NCBI RefSeq assembly: GCF_013391475.1
Contig: NZ_JACBAZ010000002.1
Location: 186,001-250,000, forward strand
From: Oceaniferula marina
GTDB taxonomy: Bacteria; Verrucomicrobiota; Verrucomicrobiia; Verrucomicrobiales; Akkermansiaceae
Reading direction: 5' to 3'
DNA: 64,000 nucleotides
Every line of letters begins with the position of its first letter. Positions within the stretch are counted from its first letter, which is position 1. A program made the position numbers and the translations under genes. Shown piece after piece: positions 25,030 through 33,380 of this stretch. The notes below the pieces were generated by a model, which saw only the letters and a list, made by a program, of their open reading frames with translations, made no database searches and had not been told where the DNA came from.

Positions 25030-26571
25030 TTATTGTGGGTATTGGTTGTTTTCCATTAGGTTTTTGATTTCTGGGGCCTCGAGCACCCCTTCAATCAGAT
25101 AGAGTTCGTCGATTGCCCCCAGCATGACCGGCCCATTTTGTGGGGGCTGAAATCCGAGAGTGGTACCAATTCTAGCGGAGTAAGAAAGATGGCTGTCGGT
25201 GACGGTGTTGGGCGTGGTCAGTGGCCGGTTGTGGTCGCTTGCCCAGACAACGTTTTGTTTTTTACCATTCAGATAGAGTTCGACACGTGGGGTGTTGTTG
25301 TCATCCATGGAGTGCACGCAAGCGACGTGGTGCCACTTGCTGTTGGCGATGTTGATAGAGTCAGCATAGAAGCCGCCATTGTAGCCAACCACCACCGGTC
25401 TTCCCATGCGGTCGATGGCGAATTTCCATTTGGTGTAATGGCCTTGTTTTCCTGGTTGGTTGACTCCCCAGGCGATTAGACTGGATCCTCCATGGCGTAG
25501 TGCTTTGGCATCTAATTTAACCCAGCAGGCGACAGTGCGCACTTTATTGCCAGAAACCCCTGGCCATGAGGTGACCAGGCTATCGCTTGCGTGTTCGGTG
25601 AATCGGGCGGCCGAACCGAAGGGACCATCGCATTGCATGGTGGCGGCATCTTTGGAGACCGGCTTGGCATGTCCAAGATGACTTTGGGGATGATTTCCCA
25701 GAGAGGGAAAGCCGCTTGATTGCACCTGATCGAAACTCCAATGCATATAGGGCAGGGATTGGGGGAGTTCGTTCGCAAATTGATTGTTTGCGCTAGGAAT
25801 GGGGCTGAGGCGGCCAATGGGGTCGATACGGCTCGCCTGGCCGGCCGTGAGCGTGGCGGATTCCTTGCGGACGCGCAGGGCGGTGACCTGAACCTTTCCC
25901 TTCAGCACGTGGACTTCATCGTGATCGTTTGTTTTTGCCAGCACGCCGAACTCGGTGCCGAGGTCGACGATGTTGAGGTCTCTGGTTTTCACTTGGAACC
26001 CTTCAGCCCCTTTGGGAACATGGAACCAGCCGGTGCCTTCGGCGAGGTAGAGTCGGTCATCGGCATGCAAGGTGAGGTCGGCAGGAGCGGTGATGATGGA
26101 TTTGACTCCGGAGGCAAAGGTGAGTTCAAGGGCTCCCTGGCTGAGTTGGAGGCGTGAGCCGGGCTGCATTGTCTGGCCGTTGGGCTGATCTTCCGCTCCA
26201 TCGTGGGTGATGGTGAAGAGGCTGCCCGGGGAGGTTTGGAAGGCGAGCGAGGGTGGCGTTTCCGGATCGACAAAAAACAGGCGCATGGTAATGAGCCCGA
26301 TCACAAGGATCGCGGCGGCGGAAAGCAGGGCCACTTTCATTGTGCGGCGTTTCTGACGGGTTACCACTTGGTCGATGGAAATCACCGGCGTGAACTGAGC
26401 CTGTTCAGCAGCATCCAAAGCCACCATGTTCGCTAGATCGACATAGGCCAAATAGAGCTTCATCGCTTTCGGCTTCGACTTGATCTCAGTGGATATAAGA
26501 TCGTAGTCGTCTTGGGAAACATTGCCATCGACCAAATCTTGGATTTTGGTTTCCAATTCATCTGGCTTCAT
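25030..26571 (-). CDS. FecR-domain/LamG-domain membrane protein, candidate anti-sigma/sensor (513 aa)
   Basis: Residues 1-78 are an all-helical cytoplasmic part (MKPDELETKIQDLVDGNVSQ) that probably contacts the sigma factor. Residues 79-100 form the membrane helix (VALLSAAAILVIGLITMRLFF). Residues 105-270 are a FecR barrel with NIVDLGTEFGVLAKTNDHDE and VHVLKGKVQV. Residues 280-505 are a LamG jelly roll (HHVACVHSMDDNNTPRVELY, GAIDELYLIEGVL). The central part is nearly identical at DNA level to the copies at 28084 and 34251 (84 bp without a difference), while both ends have diverged. Its ATG overlaps the sigma TGA as ATGA. By analogy with FecR-type relays it should transmit binding of an external glycan to the sigma factor. 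Confidence 0.9.
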   Translation of the reverse strand: MKPDELETKIQDLVDGNVSQDDYDLISTEIKSKPKAMKLYLAYVDLANMVALDAAEQAQFTPVISIDQVVTRQKRRTMKVALLSAAAILVIGLITMRLFFVDPETPPSLAFQTSPGSLFTITHDGAEDQPNGQTMQPGSRLQLSQGALELTFASGVKSIITAPADLTLHADDRLYLAEGTGWFHVPKGAEGFQVKTRDLNIVDLGTEFGVLAKTNDHDEVHVLKGKVQVTALRVRKESATLTAGQASRIDPIGRLSPIPSANNQFANELPQSLPYMHWSFDQVQSSGFPSLGNHPQSHLGHAKPVSKDAATMQCDGPFGSAARFTEHASDSLVTSWPGVSGNKVRTVACWVKLDAKALRHGGSSLIAWGVNQPGKQGHYTKWKFAIDRMGRPVVVGYNGGFYADSINIANSKWHHVACVHSMDDNNTPRVELYLNGKKQNVVWASDHNRPLTTPNTVTDSHLSYSARIGTTLGFQPPQNGPVMLGAIDELYLIEGVLEAPEIKNLMENNQYPQ

Positions 26572-27107
26572 TTCGAAGCTCCTTCCCAGGCAAGGCGTTT
26601 TTCAATACACAGCCTCAATTTTTTACGTATCCGATGTGTTGTTACACGTAACGACGCCGCGGTCAGGCCGAATTTCTTCAATCTGGAGTCCAGACTTTCT
26701 TGGTTATAGGAATAGGCGTGGATGAGATCCCGATCACGCGATTTCAGGAGTGCCATGCATTGCGCCAGGGCCTCCCTTTTTTGTGCAAACTTGTCAACTG
26801 AGTTATGTTGATGGGCCTGTGCCACGGCGTCCAAAAAGTCTTCATCGAGATTGATGCAAGAATCGTGTTTATGACTAGCCCAGTACTGGCGAACCTTGTT
26901 TCGAGCAATTCCGCTGGCCCATGGTTTAAAATCCATCTCCCAGTTATACTTCTTCCTTTTTTCCCAAAGGATCACATTGGTATCCTGCAAAATATCATCG
27001 ACGTCCTGATTGCCCGGCAACATGGCGGCAATCAACCCTCTCAACACCGATTGGTGGGTTGTGATGAGCCTGATAAAGTCGCTTGTATTCCCAGAGGATG
27101 GTTTCAT
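26568..27107 (-). CDS. ECF-type RNA polymerase sigma factor (179 aa)
   Basis: Region 2 reads MLPGNQDVDDILQDTNVILWEKRKKYN followed by FKPWASGIARNKVRQYW; region 4 is SRDRDLIHAYSYNQESLDSRL and the helix-turn-helix ASLRVTTHRIRKKLRLCIEK. It lacks the extra C-terminal domains of longer ECF groups and fits the short Verrucomicrobia/Planctomycetes type. The stop is embedded in the start codon of the FecR/LamG gene (ATGA). About 55-75 bp upstream lies CCGAAACGTTAACAACA, similar to a stretch upstream of the 30240 sigma gene. It presumably autoregulates its module and possibly the sulfatase and fucosidase genes downstream. Confidence 0.88.
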   Translation of the reverse strand: MKPSSGNTSDFIRLITTHQSVLRGLIAAMLPGNQDVDDILQDTNVILWEKRKKYNWEMDFKPWASGIARNKVRQYWASHKHDSCINLDEDFLDAVAQAHQHNSVDKFAQKREALAQCMALLKSRDRDLIHAYSYNQESLDSRLKKFGLTAASLRVTTHRIRKKLRLCIEKRLAWEGASK

Positions 27108-27159
27108 GACGTTTTGACGTCTAAAAATACGTCAATTCATCAAACTATTCATCACTAAG

Positions 27160-27182
27160 GCCGAAACGTTAACAACATTTTT
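27160..27182 (-). promoter_or_regulatory. Candidate sigma-module promoter element (upstream of sigma 26568-27107)
   Basis: On the minus strand the stretch reads AATGTTGTTAACGTTTCGGC. A similar AATG..TTGCTAACGTTCGGGC lies at 30261-30284 upstream of the next sigma gene, and TTTGTTAAC recurs upstream of the sigma gene at 61092. The shared (T)TG(T/C)TAAC could be an ECF -35-like element. Spacing to the start codons differs, and no -10 could be fixed. Confidence 0.25.
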
Positions 27183-27231
27183 CGAGTTTTTATGGAATGA
27201 GTCGGGGAAGGCTCGAACCCAGCACTTGCAT

Positions 27232-27331
27232 TTATTCGAGGGCGACTCGGAAGAAGGCCCGTGGATCACTTGGGTTACCTACGAAGTAGCTTGGCCAATG
27301 CGAGGCAGAGAATGATGCCGAGTTCGATCGG
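27232..27331 (-). pseudogene. Scar of a deleted sulfatase gene (5' end joined to a foreign 3' end)
   Basis: Bases 27294-27324 repeat the first codons of sulfatase 22758-24230 (LGIILCLALAK) together with its upstream terminator region, but the ATG is missing. Immediately downstream on the minus strand the sequence ends as a reading frame with PSDPRAFFRVALE and a stop at 27232. That resembles the FFRVELE ends of the sulfatases at 53367 and 61772. The two parts are in different frames. The simplest explanation is a duplicated sulfatase gene whose middle has been deleted. There is no intact gene between 27108 and 27403. Confidence 0.7.
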
Positions 27332-27342
27332 CTTGTTTGTCC

Positions 27343-27376
27343 AAAAAAACCGGATGATACCGAGGCATCATCCGGT
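27343..27376 (-). terminator. Intrinsic terminator after PEP-CTERM gene 27404-28075
   Basis: The stem ACCGGATGAT(A)C / GCATCATCCGGT with loop CGAG has one mismatch and is followed by seven T on the minus strand. It is a near copy of the terminator at 24268-24302. Confidence 0.88.
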
Positions 27377-27403
27377 GAGAGAAGTAAAGGAAATGAGGCT
27401 TGT

Positions 27404-28075
27404 TTACTTGCGGCGGCGAAGAAGCAAGGTAACACCACCCAGCCCAAGAAGAGCTGCGGAGGATGGTTCTGGGACTGCTGTCACTACTGCGCTGTAGGTT
27501 GGATTACGTGTTTCGGTAACTGTCCCACTGGTTTTCAGCATAGCGGAGAGAGTAGTGTTATAGTTAGTTGCTACACGCCTTAGTGTGTGAGTTTGATTTT
27601 CAATACCAGTGATAGCGCTTGTCCCTTCTTGAAAAACAAAGTAACGGACGTCGCCACCAGAGCCAGCGTTTGCCTCGGGTGTAACCGTTATGCCTGTGAA
27701 AGTCCAAGTTAACAGATTGATGCCCGTGGCGGTAGCTTCGTTTTGTGTCTGATCTGACACACCCTGAAAACCGGAGAGAACACCACCTACGAAGCTCGTG
27801 TAAACCCCGAGATAAGCATTACTGTCAAGATCTCCGCTTTCCTCTAAGGTGAGGGAGTTAATGCTGTAAGTAGTTGTCGTAAGTAGATCAGGGCTCCAAT
27901 CGGCAGTTAAGCCAGTGGTAGAATCAAAATCGATCGCTACTCCACCCGTTGAATCGTAGTTACCAGTGCCTGCACCCAGCTCCACCGATACTGTGGATAC
28001 CGTGGCGGCGCTGGCGCTGCTCGCTGCTGCTATTCCTAATGCCAAAACGACCGATGTTATTTTTTTAAGTTTCAT
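27404..28075 (-). CDS. PEP-CTERM sorting-domain protein (223 aa)
   Basis: A signal peptide (TSVVLALGIAAASSASA) is followed by an ectodomain starting ATVSTVSVELGAGTGNYDS and ending near ETRNPTYSAVVTA, then the PEP-CTERM signal VPEPSSAALLGLGGVTLLLRRRK. The ectodomain is not visibly related to the other PEP-CTERM ectodomains in the window and I do not recognise the fold. It begins 8 bp after the FecR/LamG stop codon. No intact enzyme gene follows it; only a scar of one remains at 27232-27331, so this module now consists of sigma, sensor and surface protein alone. Confidence 0.85.
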   Translation of the reverse strand: MKLKKITSVVLALGIAAASSASAATVSTVSVELGAGTGNYDSTGGVAIDFDSTTGLTADWSPDLLTTTTYSINSLTLEESGDLDSNAYLGVYTSFVGGVLSGFQGVSDQTQNEATATGINLLTWTFTGITVTPEANAGSGGDVRYFVFQEGTSAITGIENQTHTLRRVATNYNTTLSAMLKTSGTVTETRNPTYSAVVTAVPEPSSAALLGLGGVTLLLRRRK

Positions 28076-28083
28076 GCTAATGC

Positions 28084-29679
28084 TTAGTTTGTGGTTTTTC
28101 TTTTGCTTTTAATCGGAGTGCTCCCCGTGGTTTTCTTAACGTAAGAAAGTTGTTTGGTGTAGAATTGACGAGCTTGCTCAGCGGTCAAAGCGCCATCAAA
28201 AACATAAAGTTCATCAAGGTCGGCTTTTAGATATCGGCGTCTGTCAGCAATGCTTGAATGGCGGATCGTAACCCCCATCGATAAGGGAAGCGCATCAGCC
28301 GTGTAGGTAGTTGTATTGATAGGATCACCCGTTCTCGCCCAGAACCGTGACTCAACCTGTTGACCGTCAACAAAGATGCTAATAACAGGATCACCTTGCG
28401 CATCAGTTCTACCATAATCATTTAAGATCACATGATGCCAGCGTTCAGGAGTCAGCACTGGGAATGTATTGATTATAGTTGTACCCCATGAAATTGAAAC
28501 TCGCCCCTTTTGATCGGATGAGTTCTGCCTAACCACCACCTCCCACTTGTAATTCTCCCTAGAGTTGTCGCCCCATCCTATAATTGCAGCGAATTCTTGT
28601 GGTTGTCCACCCTTGGGAAGCTTGATCCAAAAGGCAACGCTTCGAGGTTTCACACCACTAAAGCCAGGCCAATTCGTTGTGACATGTTGTCCGTTGCTAT
28701 TTAATCGAAGAGCCTCTCCGCGCCTACCTTTACAGCTCTGAACGGCACCATGATATTTACTGATCACCTCGGAAGCAAGCGGATGATTCCCATCCACCTG
28801 AGGTCCATCCACTTCGATACCTTGTTTTTGATCAAAGCTCCAATGAAGGAATAGCAGTGATTGAGGTAGCGAGGTGAGAAATGCAGATGGTTTTGATTCG
28901 ATCAGGGTCAGGCGCCCGACGGGGTCGATACGGCGCGCTTGCCCAGCGTCGAGAGTCAGCGTCTCTTTGCGCACCCTGAGGGCGGAAACTTCGACTTTTC
29001 CTTTCAGCACGTGGACTTCATCGTGATCGTTTGTTTTTGCCAGCACGCCGAACTCGGTGCCGAGGTCGACGATGTTGAGGTCTCTGGTTTTTACTTGGAA
29101 CCCTTCAGCCCCTTTGGGCACATGGAACCAGGCAGTGCCTTCGCCGAGGTAGAGTTGATCTTCCGCATGCAGGGTGAGGTCGGCAGGAGCGGTGATGATG
29201 GATTTGACTCCGGAGGCAAAGGAAAGCTCGATGGCTCCCTGGCTGAGTTGGAGGCGTGAGCCGGGATGCATCGTCTGGCCGTTGGGCTGATCTTCCGCGC
29301 CATCGTGGGTGATGGTGAAGAGCGTGCCCGGGGAGGTTTGGAACGCGAGTGAGGGTGGCGTTTCAGAATCGACAAAAAACAGGCGCAAGAGGACTGCGGA
29401 GAGCACCAGAATGGCAGCGGCTGAGATCAGGGCGATTTTGATTTGCCTGCGCTGTTGTTTTTTGAGGATTTGATTGATGGGGATAACGTTTGACGATGTA
29501 AGAGTGTTGGTACCGGCAGCATGTTGCTCGAGCGTGTTTTGGACCTGGATGTATTGTTTGTAGGTGTTTCGGGCCTCTGCATTGTCCTTCAGTTCCTGCT
29601 GAAGCTTGGCAAAATCCTGCTCGGAAATGACTCCTTCGAGGAGGTCATTGATGGATTCTTCCAGTTGGTTGCGATGCAT
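28084..29679 (-). CDS. FecR-domain/LamG-domain membrane protein, candidate anti-sigma/sensor (531 aa)
   Basis: The N-terminal helical part (MHRNQLEESINDLLEGVISE...RNTYKQYIQVQNTLEQHA) leads to a membrane helix (IALISAAAILVLSAVLLRLFF). The FecR barrel carries the constant NIVDLGTEFGVLAKTNDHDE block, and the final LamG domain contains WHHVILNDYGRTD, FVDGQQVESRFW and DLDELYVFDGAL. It differs from its closest relatives mainly in the first 70 residues and the whole LamG part, while the middle is nearly identical to the copies at 25030 and 34251. An 18-bp gap separates it from the sigma gene rather than the ATGA overlap seen in four other modules. A short basic extension (KKTTGSTPIKSKRKTTN) follows LamG. 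Confidence 0.9.
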   Translation of the reverse strand: MHRNQLEESINDLLEGVISEQDFAKLQQELKDNAEARNTYKQYIQVQNTLEQHAAGTNTLTSSNVIPINQILKKQQRRQIKIALISAAAILVLSAVLLRLFFVDSETPPSLAFQTSPGTLFTITHDGAEDQPNGQTMHPGSRLQLSQGAIELSFASGVKSIITAPADLTLHAEDQLYLGEGTAWFHVPKGAEGFQVKTRDLNIVDLGTEFGVLAKTNDHDEVHVLKGKVEVSALRVRKETLTLDAGQARRIDPVGRLTLIESKPSAFLTSLPQSLLFLHWSFDQKQGIEVDGPQVDGNHPLASEVISKYHGAVQSCKGRRGEALRLNSNGQHVTTNWPGFSGVKPRSVAFWIKLPKGGQPQEFAAIIGWGDNSRENYKWEVVVRQNSSDQKGRVSISWGTTIINTFPVLTPERWHHVILNDYGRTDAQGDPVISIFVDGQQVESRFWARTGDPINTTTYTADALPLSMGVTIRHSSIADRRRYLKADLDELYVFDGALTAEQARQFYTKQLSYVKKTTGSTPIKSKRKTTN

Positions 29680-29697
29680 GATGGTTCAGGGCGGAAA

Positions 29698-30240
29698 TTA
29701 GAGGGTGTCGAGCTTGAGCTTGCGCACCATGCAGCGGCGCAAGGAGGTGCGGAGACGATGTAAGGTGACCCGTAAGGCGCCGGCGGATTCGTTGTGTGCC
29801 TGGGCGTATTCCTGCAGATTGCCGCCCTGGTAATAGCGGTGCCTGAGCAGTTGGGCGTCTTTTGGCCGGACTTTACTCAGACAGGCCTCAAGGGCTTCCT
29901 GCATGGCTTCGGTGTGTTTGGAATCCTGATCGGTTTCTTCGACGAGTTGGTTGCAGAGCTCTTCATCGAAGACCAAGTGCCGATCTTTTTTGAGTTTGCG
30001 CAGGTGCTCGAGGATTTTGAACCGGGCGATGGAAAACGCCCAGGCGCGGAAGTTGCTTCCGGGTTCGAAGTCCTTCATTTTTTGCCATAAAACCAGATTG
30101 ATTTCCTGCAGGACGTCGCTGACTCCCGGCTGGCCGGGCATCATGGACAGGATCATGACGCGTAGGGCCGACTGATGGGAGGTCAGTAGCTGGACAAAGT
30201 CTTGGGTTTGTTTTGCGTCGAGGCTCATAGTGGCATGCAC
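29698..30240 (-). CDS. ECF-type RNA polymerase sigma factor (180 aa)
   Basis: Region 2 reads MMPGQPGVSDVLQEINLVLWQKMKDFE with FRAWAFSIARFKILEHLRKL, and region 4 contains VRPKDAQLLRHRYYQGGNLQ and GALRVTLHRLRTSLRRCMVRK. In the usual DVLQETN motif the Thr is Ile. It belongs to the same ECF group as the other sigma factors here but differs enough in sequence to suggest its own promoter set. It lies 18 bp upstream of its FecR/LamG partner. The leftover of an older sigma gene sits about 110 bp further upstream. Confidence 0.88.
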   Translation of the reverse strand: MHATMSLDAKQTQDFVQLLTSHQSALRVMILSMMPGQPGVSDVLQEINLVLWQKMKDFEPGSNFRAWAFSIARFKILEHLRKLKKDRHLVFDEELCNQLVEETDQDSKHTEAMQEALEACLSKVRPKDAQLLRHRYYQGGNLQEYAQAHNESAGALRVTLHRLRTSLRRCMVRKLKLDTL

Positions 30241-30260
30241 TTATAAAATGATGCCTTTTT

Positions 30261-30284
30261 GCCCGAACGTTAGCAAAAAACATT
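30261..30284 (-). promoter_or_regulatory. Candidate sigma-module promoter element (upstream of sigma 29698-30240)
   Basis: On the minus strand this reads AATGTTTTTTGCTAACGTTC and continues GGGC, resembling the stretch at 27160-27182 upstream of another sigma gene. The common core is TG(T/C)TAACGTT. It is close to the ATG (about 21 bp) and its role is a guess. Confidence 0.25.
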
Positions 30285-30312
30285 AAAAACTTCAGAATGC
30301 TCGCATTGCGGA

Positions 30313-30348
30313 CAAAAAAAACCGGCTGACGCAGGAGCGCCAACCGGT
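30313..30348 (-). terminator. Terminator left over from a deleted PEP-CTERM gene
   Basis: The hairpin ACCGG(C)TG(A)CGC / GCG(C)CA(A)CCGGT is followed on the minus strand by seven T, the same form as the terminators after PEP-CTERM genes. It is now fused to the truncated sigma gene at 30350-30640, which marks the far edge of a module-sized deletion. Confidence 0.75.
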
Positions 30349-30349
30349 G

Positions 30350-30640
30350 GATGAATGGTGGTGTTTATTCGCTCGAAACTGGGATTCCACCATGTTGCGG
30401 GCCATGGTAAAGATCCGGGCATGGAAATTGCTGCTTTTTTCGAAGTCGTGCATTTTTTCCCTGATGACGACGTTGGTATTTTGCAGGACGCCTTCGGCAC
30501 CGTCGGATCCCGGTATCAGCGAGACGATACAAGCACGTAGAGCTGATTGATGCTCCAACAGCCGCTTAATGAACGTGTTAATTTCAGGTGGGTGGAGGTC
30601 AGGCCTAGTAAGGAATGAATCCTCAATCGTTTTCTCAACA
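30350..30640 (-). pseudogene. Truncated ECF sigma factor gene (region 2 only)
   Basis: The frame reads HPPEINTFIKRLLEHQSALR, IVSLIPGSDGAEGVLQNTNV and then ARIFTMARNMVESQFRANK. It aligns residue by residue with the first half of the sigma factor at 35807-36346 (HPPEINTFIKLLLEHQSALR...). The start codon of that relative is not conserved here (CTGACC in place of ATGGCT), and everything after region 2 is missing, replaced by a terminator hairpin. Even the upstream bases (30641-30658) resemble those of the intact gene. It is thus the stub of a former module. Confidence 0.85.
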
Positions 30641-30662
30641 AAAAGATGAGAAAAAAGTGAAC

Positions 30663-30719
30663 TTACTTCCTGCGGCGCAGGATTAAGGAGAAAACACCCA
30701 GACCGAGAAGAGCTGACGG
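30663..30719 (-). pseudogene. Orphan PEP-CTERM tail
   Basis: The minus strand encodes PSALLGLGVFSLILRRRK and a TAA stop, a clear PEP-CTERM end, with a TGA stop immediately before the Pro and no upstream gene in that frame. It lies about 85 bp beyond the stop of sulfatase 30805-33279, in a different frame from it. Together with the in-frame tail at 12907-12987 it shows that PEP-CTERM tails have been left behind next to sulfatase genes twice. Confidence 0.85.
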
Positions 30720-30804
30720 TCATCTGATCTGAAGGTTTCCCCAGGCAAGCGTGGTTGGGGCTGTCTTGGAAGAGAGCAGTAATATTCGAGCGCTACTGAG
30801 AAGA

Positions 30805-33279
30805 TTAATGCAATCGGAAAAACCCCCGGTCTTCTCCTTCCATGTTCATTTTGTAATGATAGATATCTCCGAGTGTCGTGGTATGAGCTGGCAAAGTTAC
30901 CATGGCTTCCCAAGAATCGGGTGTTAAATCAACTGATTTCTGAATGATGTAGGAACGGTTGGGTCTCGGTTTAAAGTCTAGTATATAATGATTATTGGAC
31001 AAGTGGGTCACTCCTAAGCGTTCATTTTTTGGTACACCAGCGAGAGTGATACCGTCGATTAATGTTTGATTCGAGGTATTGGATGAGCCATTAGAATCTG
31101 CATCAAGCGTTGAAAAAACCAACCAGACATCGTTATTTTCCAGGTCGGTAAATTTGACGTCTGATAGATCAAAATTCACGTAGACTCCCTTGAGATACAC
31201 ACTGTCAGCTGCATCCACCGTATCACCTACGTTGGTGACTAGCTCCCCATTTGTATCGGCATCAACAACGATGCTCTTTATGATTTTTGCAGAGTCCCAT
31301 GAATCACGGCTCCCCGCAATCAAACTTACTTTGACATCATAAATATCATCCCTTGAATTGGCTCGACGCGCCGAAAGGAGAAACGTCATGTCGATGACGT
31401 TATTTGCGGAAACCACTTTTTGAAGAGTATTAACCGAGCCTAAATTTCTACCCACTTCGGCTATCGTGTGCGTGCCAATTTTCAGGTTTTGCCATTGCTT
31501 GCCGGAGGGTGTGTCAGGCACGTTGCTTCTCGTTTCGTCGATGAGAGAAAGCTCGTCGCGCTTACTACCTAAGCCTCCGGTAAAGAACCCATTGATGTTG
31601 ACGGAATCGGAATACCCTGTCCAACCAGGGGAGACGCCTCCCACCTCGGTCTCACTGTCATGTCCAGAGTATCGATAGATTTCATCTTCAAAACTATCAT
31701 TTGCCAAATAAAGTCGGGACGGCGCAGTTCTCCCTCGTTTTTTGTAATTCTCCAGAGATTCTAACATTTTGTTTCTAGTAGCCGCTTCTGAATGGTAGAG
31801 GTTGGTCGTCTGTCGGAGATCGGTATTGAGATTATACAAAGAGCCTGAAAAGTCGTTGTCGGTATTAGGCACACCTATGAGATCTCGAAATGCCGATGTC
31901 TCTGATGGCGAAGCGTAGTTTGCTTGTTTAATCAGCACCCATGAGTCTTGGCGGATGGCAAGGTTGGTAGTAGCTCCCGCGTGTATCAGCAAATCACGAG
32001 GTGTTGTCGCCATTGGATTCGTTGTGAGAAAAGCATCGAGACTGCTGACACTGTCTTCTCCAGCGTTGTCTGGTAAATCTACATCAAGGATATCTGCAAA
32101 TGTAGCTAGTAAGTCAGTTTGGCTGATGACCTGAGAGGAAACCGAATTTGCCATCACCTTGTTGGGCCACTTAACGATAAAAGGAACACGCGTGCCCGCC
32201 TCGTGGAGGGAACGCTTACCACCCCGGAGAGGTCCCATGCTGAAGTGACCTTGATTTACAGCCCGACTATAAGCGTTTGCTTTTGAAGTCGCTACTTCGG
32301 CTCCATTATCAGAAGTGAAAATAACAAGTGTATTATCGGACAGATTATTGTCATCTAATGCCTGAAGTAATTGACCGATGGTATCGTCCAGATTTTGAAT
32401 GAAATCTCCATAAAGATCCACCCCACTGGAACCTTGGAAAGCGGCGGTGGGTGTAATGGGGGTGTGGGGTGCTCCCGTTGCAAAGTAGAGAAAAAACGGT
32501 TTGCCTTTTTCTTGTCCATATTTCGGATCAACAGAACCATTCCCTGAAATTTGATTCCCCTTGGAATTCAGATAGTTCACCGCAGCCTCTAGTTCAATAC
32601 CCAGACGCAAACGATATTCGTCATCATCGCCCGTGCTCATGATACCGTTAATCCCCGGCGGTGAATCGGAAACCCCATTCTCAACCCATTGATGACCCGT
32701 GCCTATCCAAACGGCATTACGGGCATATTCAAAGCCATGTCGTTTGGGCCCATAGATAGGTTTGCTGAAATCAATTTGCGACAGTGAAGGGACACTTGAG
32801 GGCAGTGTAGGGTTGAAAGCAGATGTTGTGGCGCTTCGAAAATCAAAGCGAACTCCCCATTTGCCCACCATCGCCGTATCATATCCATGTTTGAGTAAAA
32901 GAGATCCTAGCGTCATCCTCTGACTGTCAATCGTCGACTGACCAAGGGTGGCACCGTTTCCTGATGTGAGTCCAGATCGCCAGGCGTGTCGTCCCGTCAA
33001 TAATCCGTAGCGACTGGGGCCGCAGATTGCCGCACAGGTATAGGCTTGAGAAAAAATACGTCCCTGAGTTGCCAATGAATCAATATGCGGGGTGCTGAGC
33101 TTTGAGTTGGGGTTGATACATTGGGGGTCGCCATATCCCATGTCGTCTACGTTGATCAGGAGAATGTTGGGCAAAGATGACTCCTGTGCATGCATAGCGG
33201 ATATCGGTACGCATAGGATCGAGAGGATGAGGGTCGGTAGTTTGAGACTTCTTTGTGTCTGTTTGACTTGCTTATTCAT
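30805..33279 (-). CDS. Secreted S1-family sulfatase with C-terminal beta-sandwich domain (824 aa)
   Basis: Start 33279 is the first ATG before a good signal peptide (LPTLILSILCVPISAMHA); the frame reaches a TTG at 33324 inside the preceding terminator. The sulfatase core has LPNILLINVDDMGYGDPQCI, formylglycine motif CGPSRYGLLTG (Cys86), GAPHTPITP and VIFTSDNGAE. From about residue 565 a separate domain runs NDSFEDEIYRY...YDVKVSLIAGSRDSWDSAKI...NDVWLVFSTLDADSNG..QTLIDGITLAGVP. It matches the ectodomain of the adjacent PEP-CTERM protein (33381-34190: NDVRVSVFAG...NTNVWLVFTT...QTLIDNVSIASVP). A terminal module (YIIQKSVDLTPDSWEAMV) is shared with other secreted enzymes here. Confidence 0.9.
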   Translation of the reverse strand: MNKQVKQTQRSLKLPTLILSILCVPISAMHAQESSLPNILLINVDDMGYGDPQCINPNSKLSTPHIDSLATQGRIFSQAYTCAAICGPSRYGLLTGRHAWRSGLTSGNGATLGQSTIDSQRMTLGSLLLKHGYDTAMVGKWGVRFDFRSATTSAFNPTLPSSVPSLSQIDFSKPIYGPKRHGFEYARNAVWIGTGHQWVENGVSDSPPGINGIMSTGDDDEYRLRLGIELEAAVNYLNSKGNQISGNGSVDPKYGQEKGKPFFLYFATGAPHTPITPTAAFQGSSGVDLYGDFIQNLDDTIGQLLQALDDNNLSDNTLVIFTSDNGAEVATSKANAYSRAVNQGHFSMGPLRGGKRSLHEAGTRVPFIVKWPNKVMANSVSSQVISQTDLLATFADILDVDLPDNAGEDSVSSLDAFLTTNPMATTPRDLLIHAGATTNLAIRQDSWVLIKQANYASPSETSAFRDLIGVPNTDNDFSGSLYNLNTDLRQTTNLYHSEAATRNKMLESLENYKKRGRTAPSRLYLANDSFEDEIYRYSGHDSETEVGGVSPGWTGYSDSVNINGFFTGGLGSKRDELSLIDETRSNVPDTPSGKQWQNLKIGTHTIAEVGRNLGSVNTLQKVVSANNVIDMTFLLSARRANSRDDIYDVKVSLIAGSRDSWDSAKIIKSIVVDADTNGELVTNVGDTVDAADSVYLKGVYVNFDLSDVKFTDLENNDVWLVFSTLDADSNGSSNTSNQTLIDGITLAGVPKNERLGVTHLSNNHYILDFKPRPNRSYIIQKSVDLTPDSWEAMVTLPAHTTTLGDIYHYKMNMEGEDRGFFRLH

Positions 33280-33321
33280 CACTATGATGGCTGTTAGTTT
33301 GATGCTAACTTTGCTGATTTC

Positions 33322-33365
33322 CAAAAAAAACCTCCCTACAGCTAAATTCTACAGCCGCAGGGAGG
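33322..33365 (-). terminator. Intrinsic terminator after PEP-CTERM gene 33381-34190
   Basis: The stem CCTCCCT / AGGGAGG encloses a 21-base loop with some internal pairing and is followed by eight T on the minus strand. It separates the sigma/FecR/PEP genes from the sulfatase. Confidence 0.8.
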
Positions 33366-33380
33366 ATAGAGGGTTTATGT

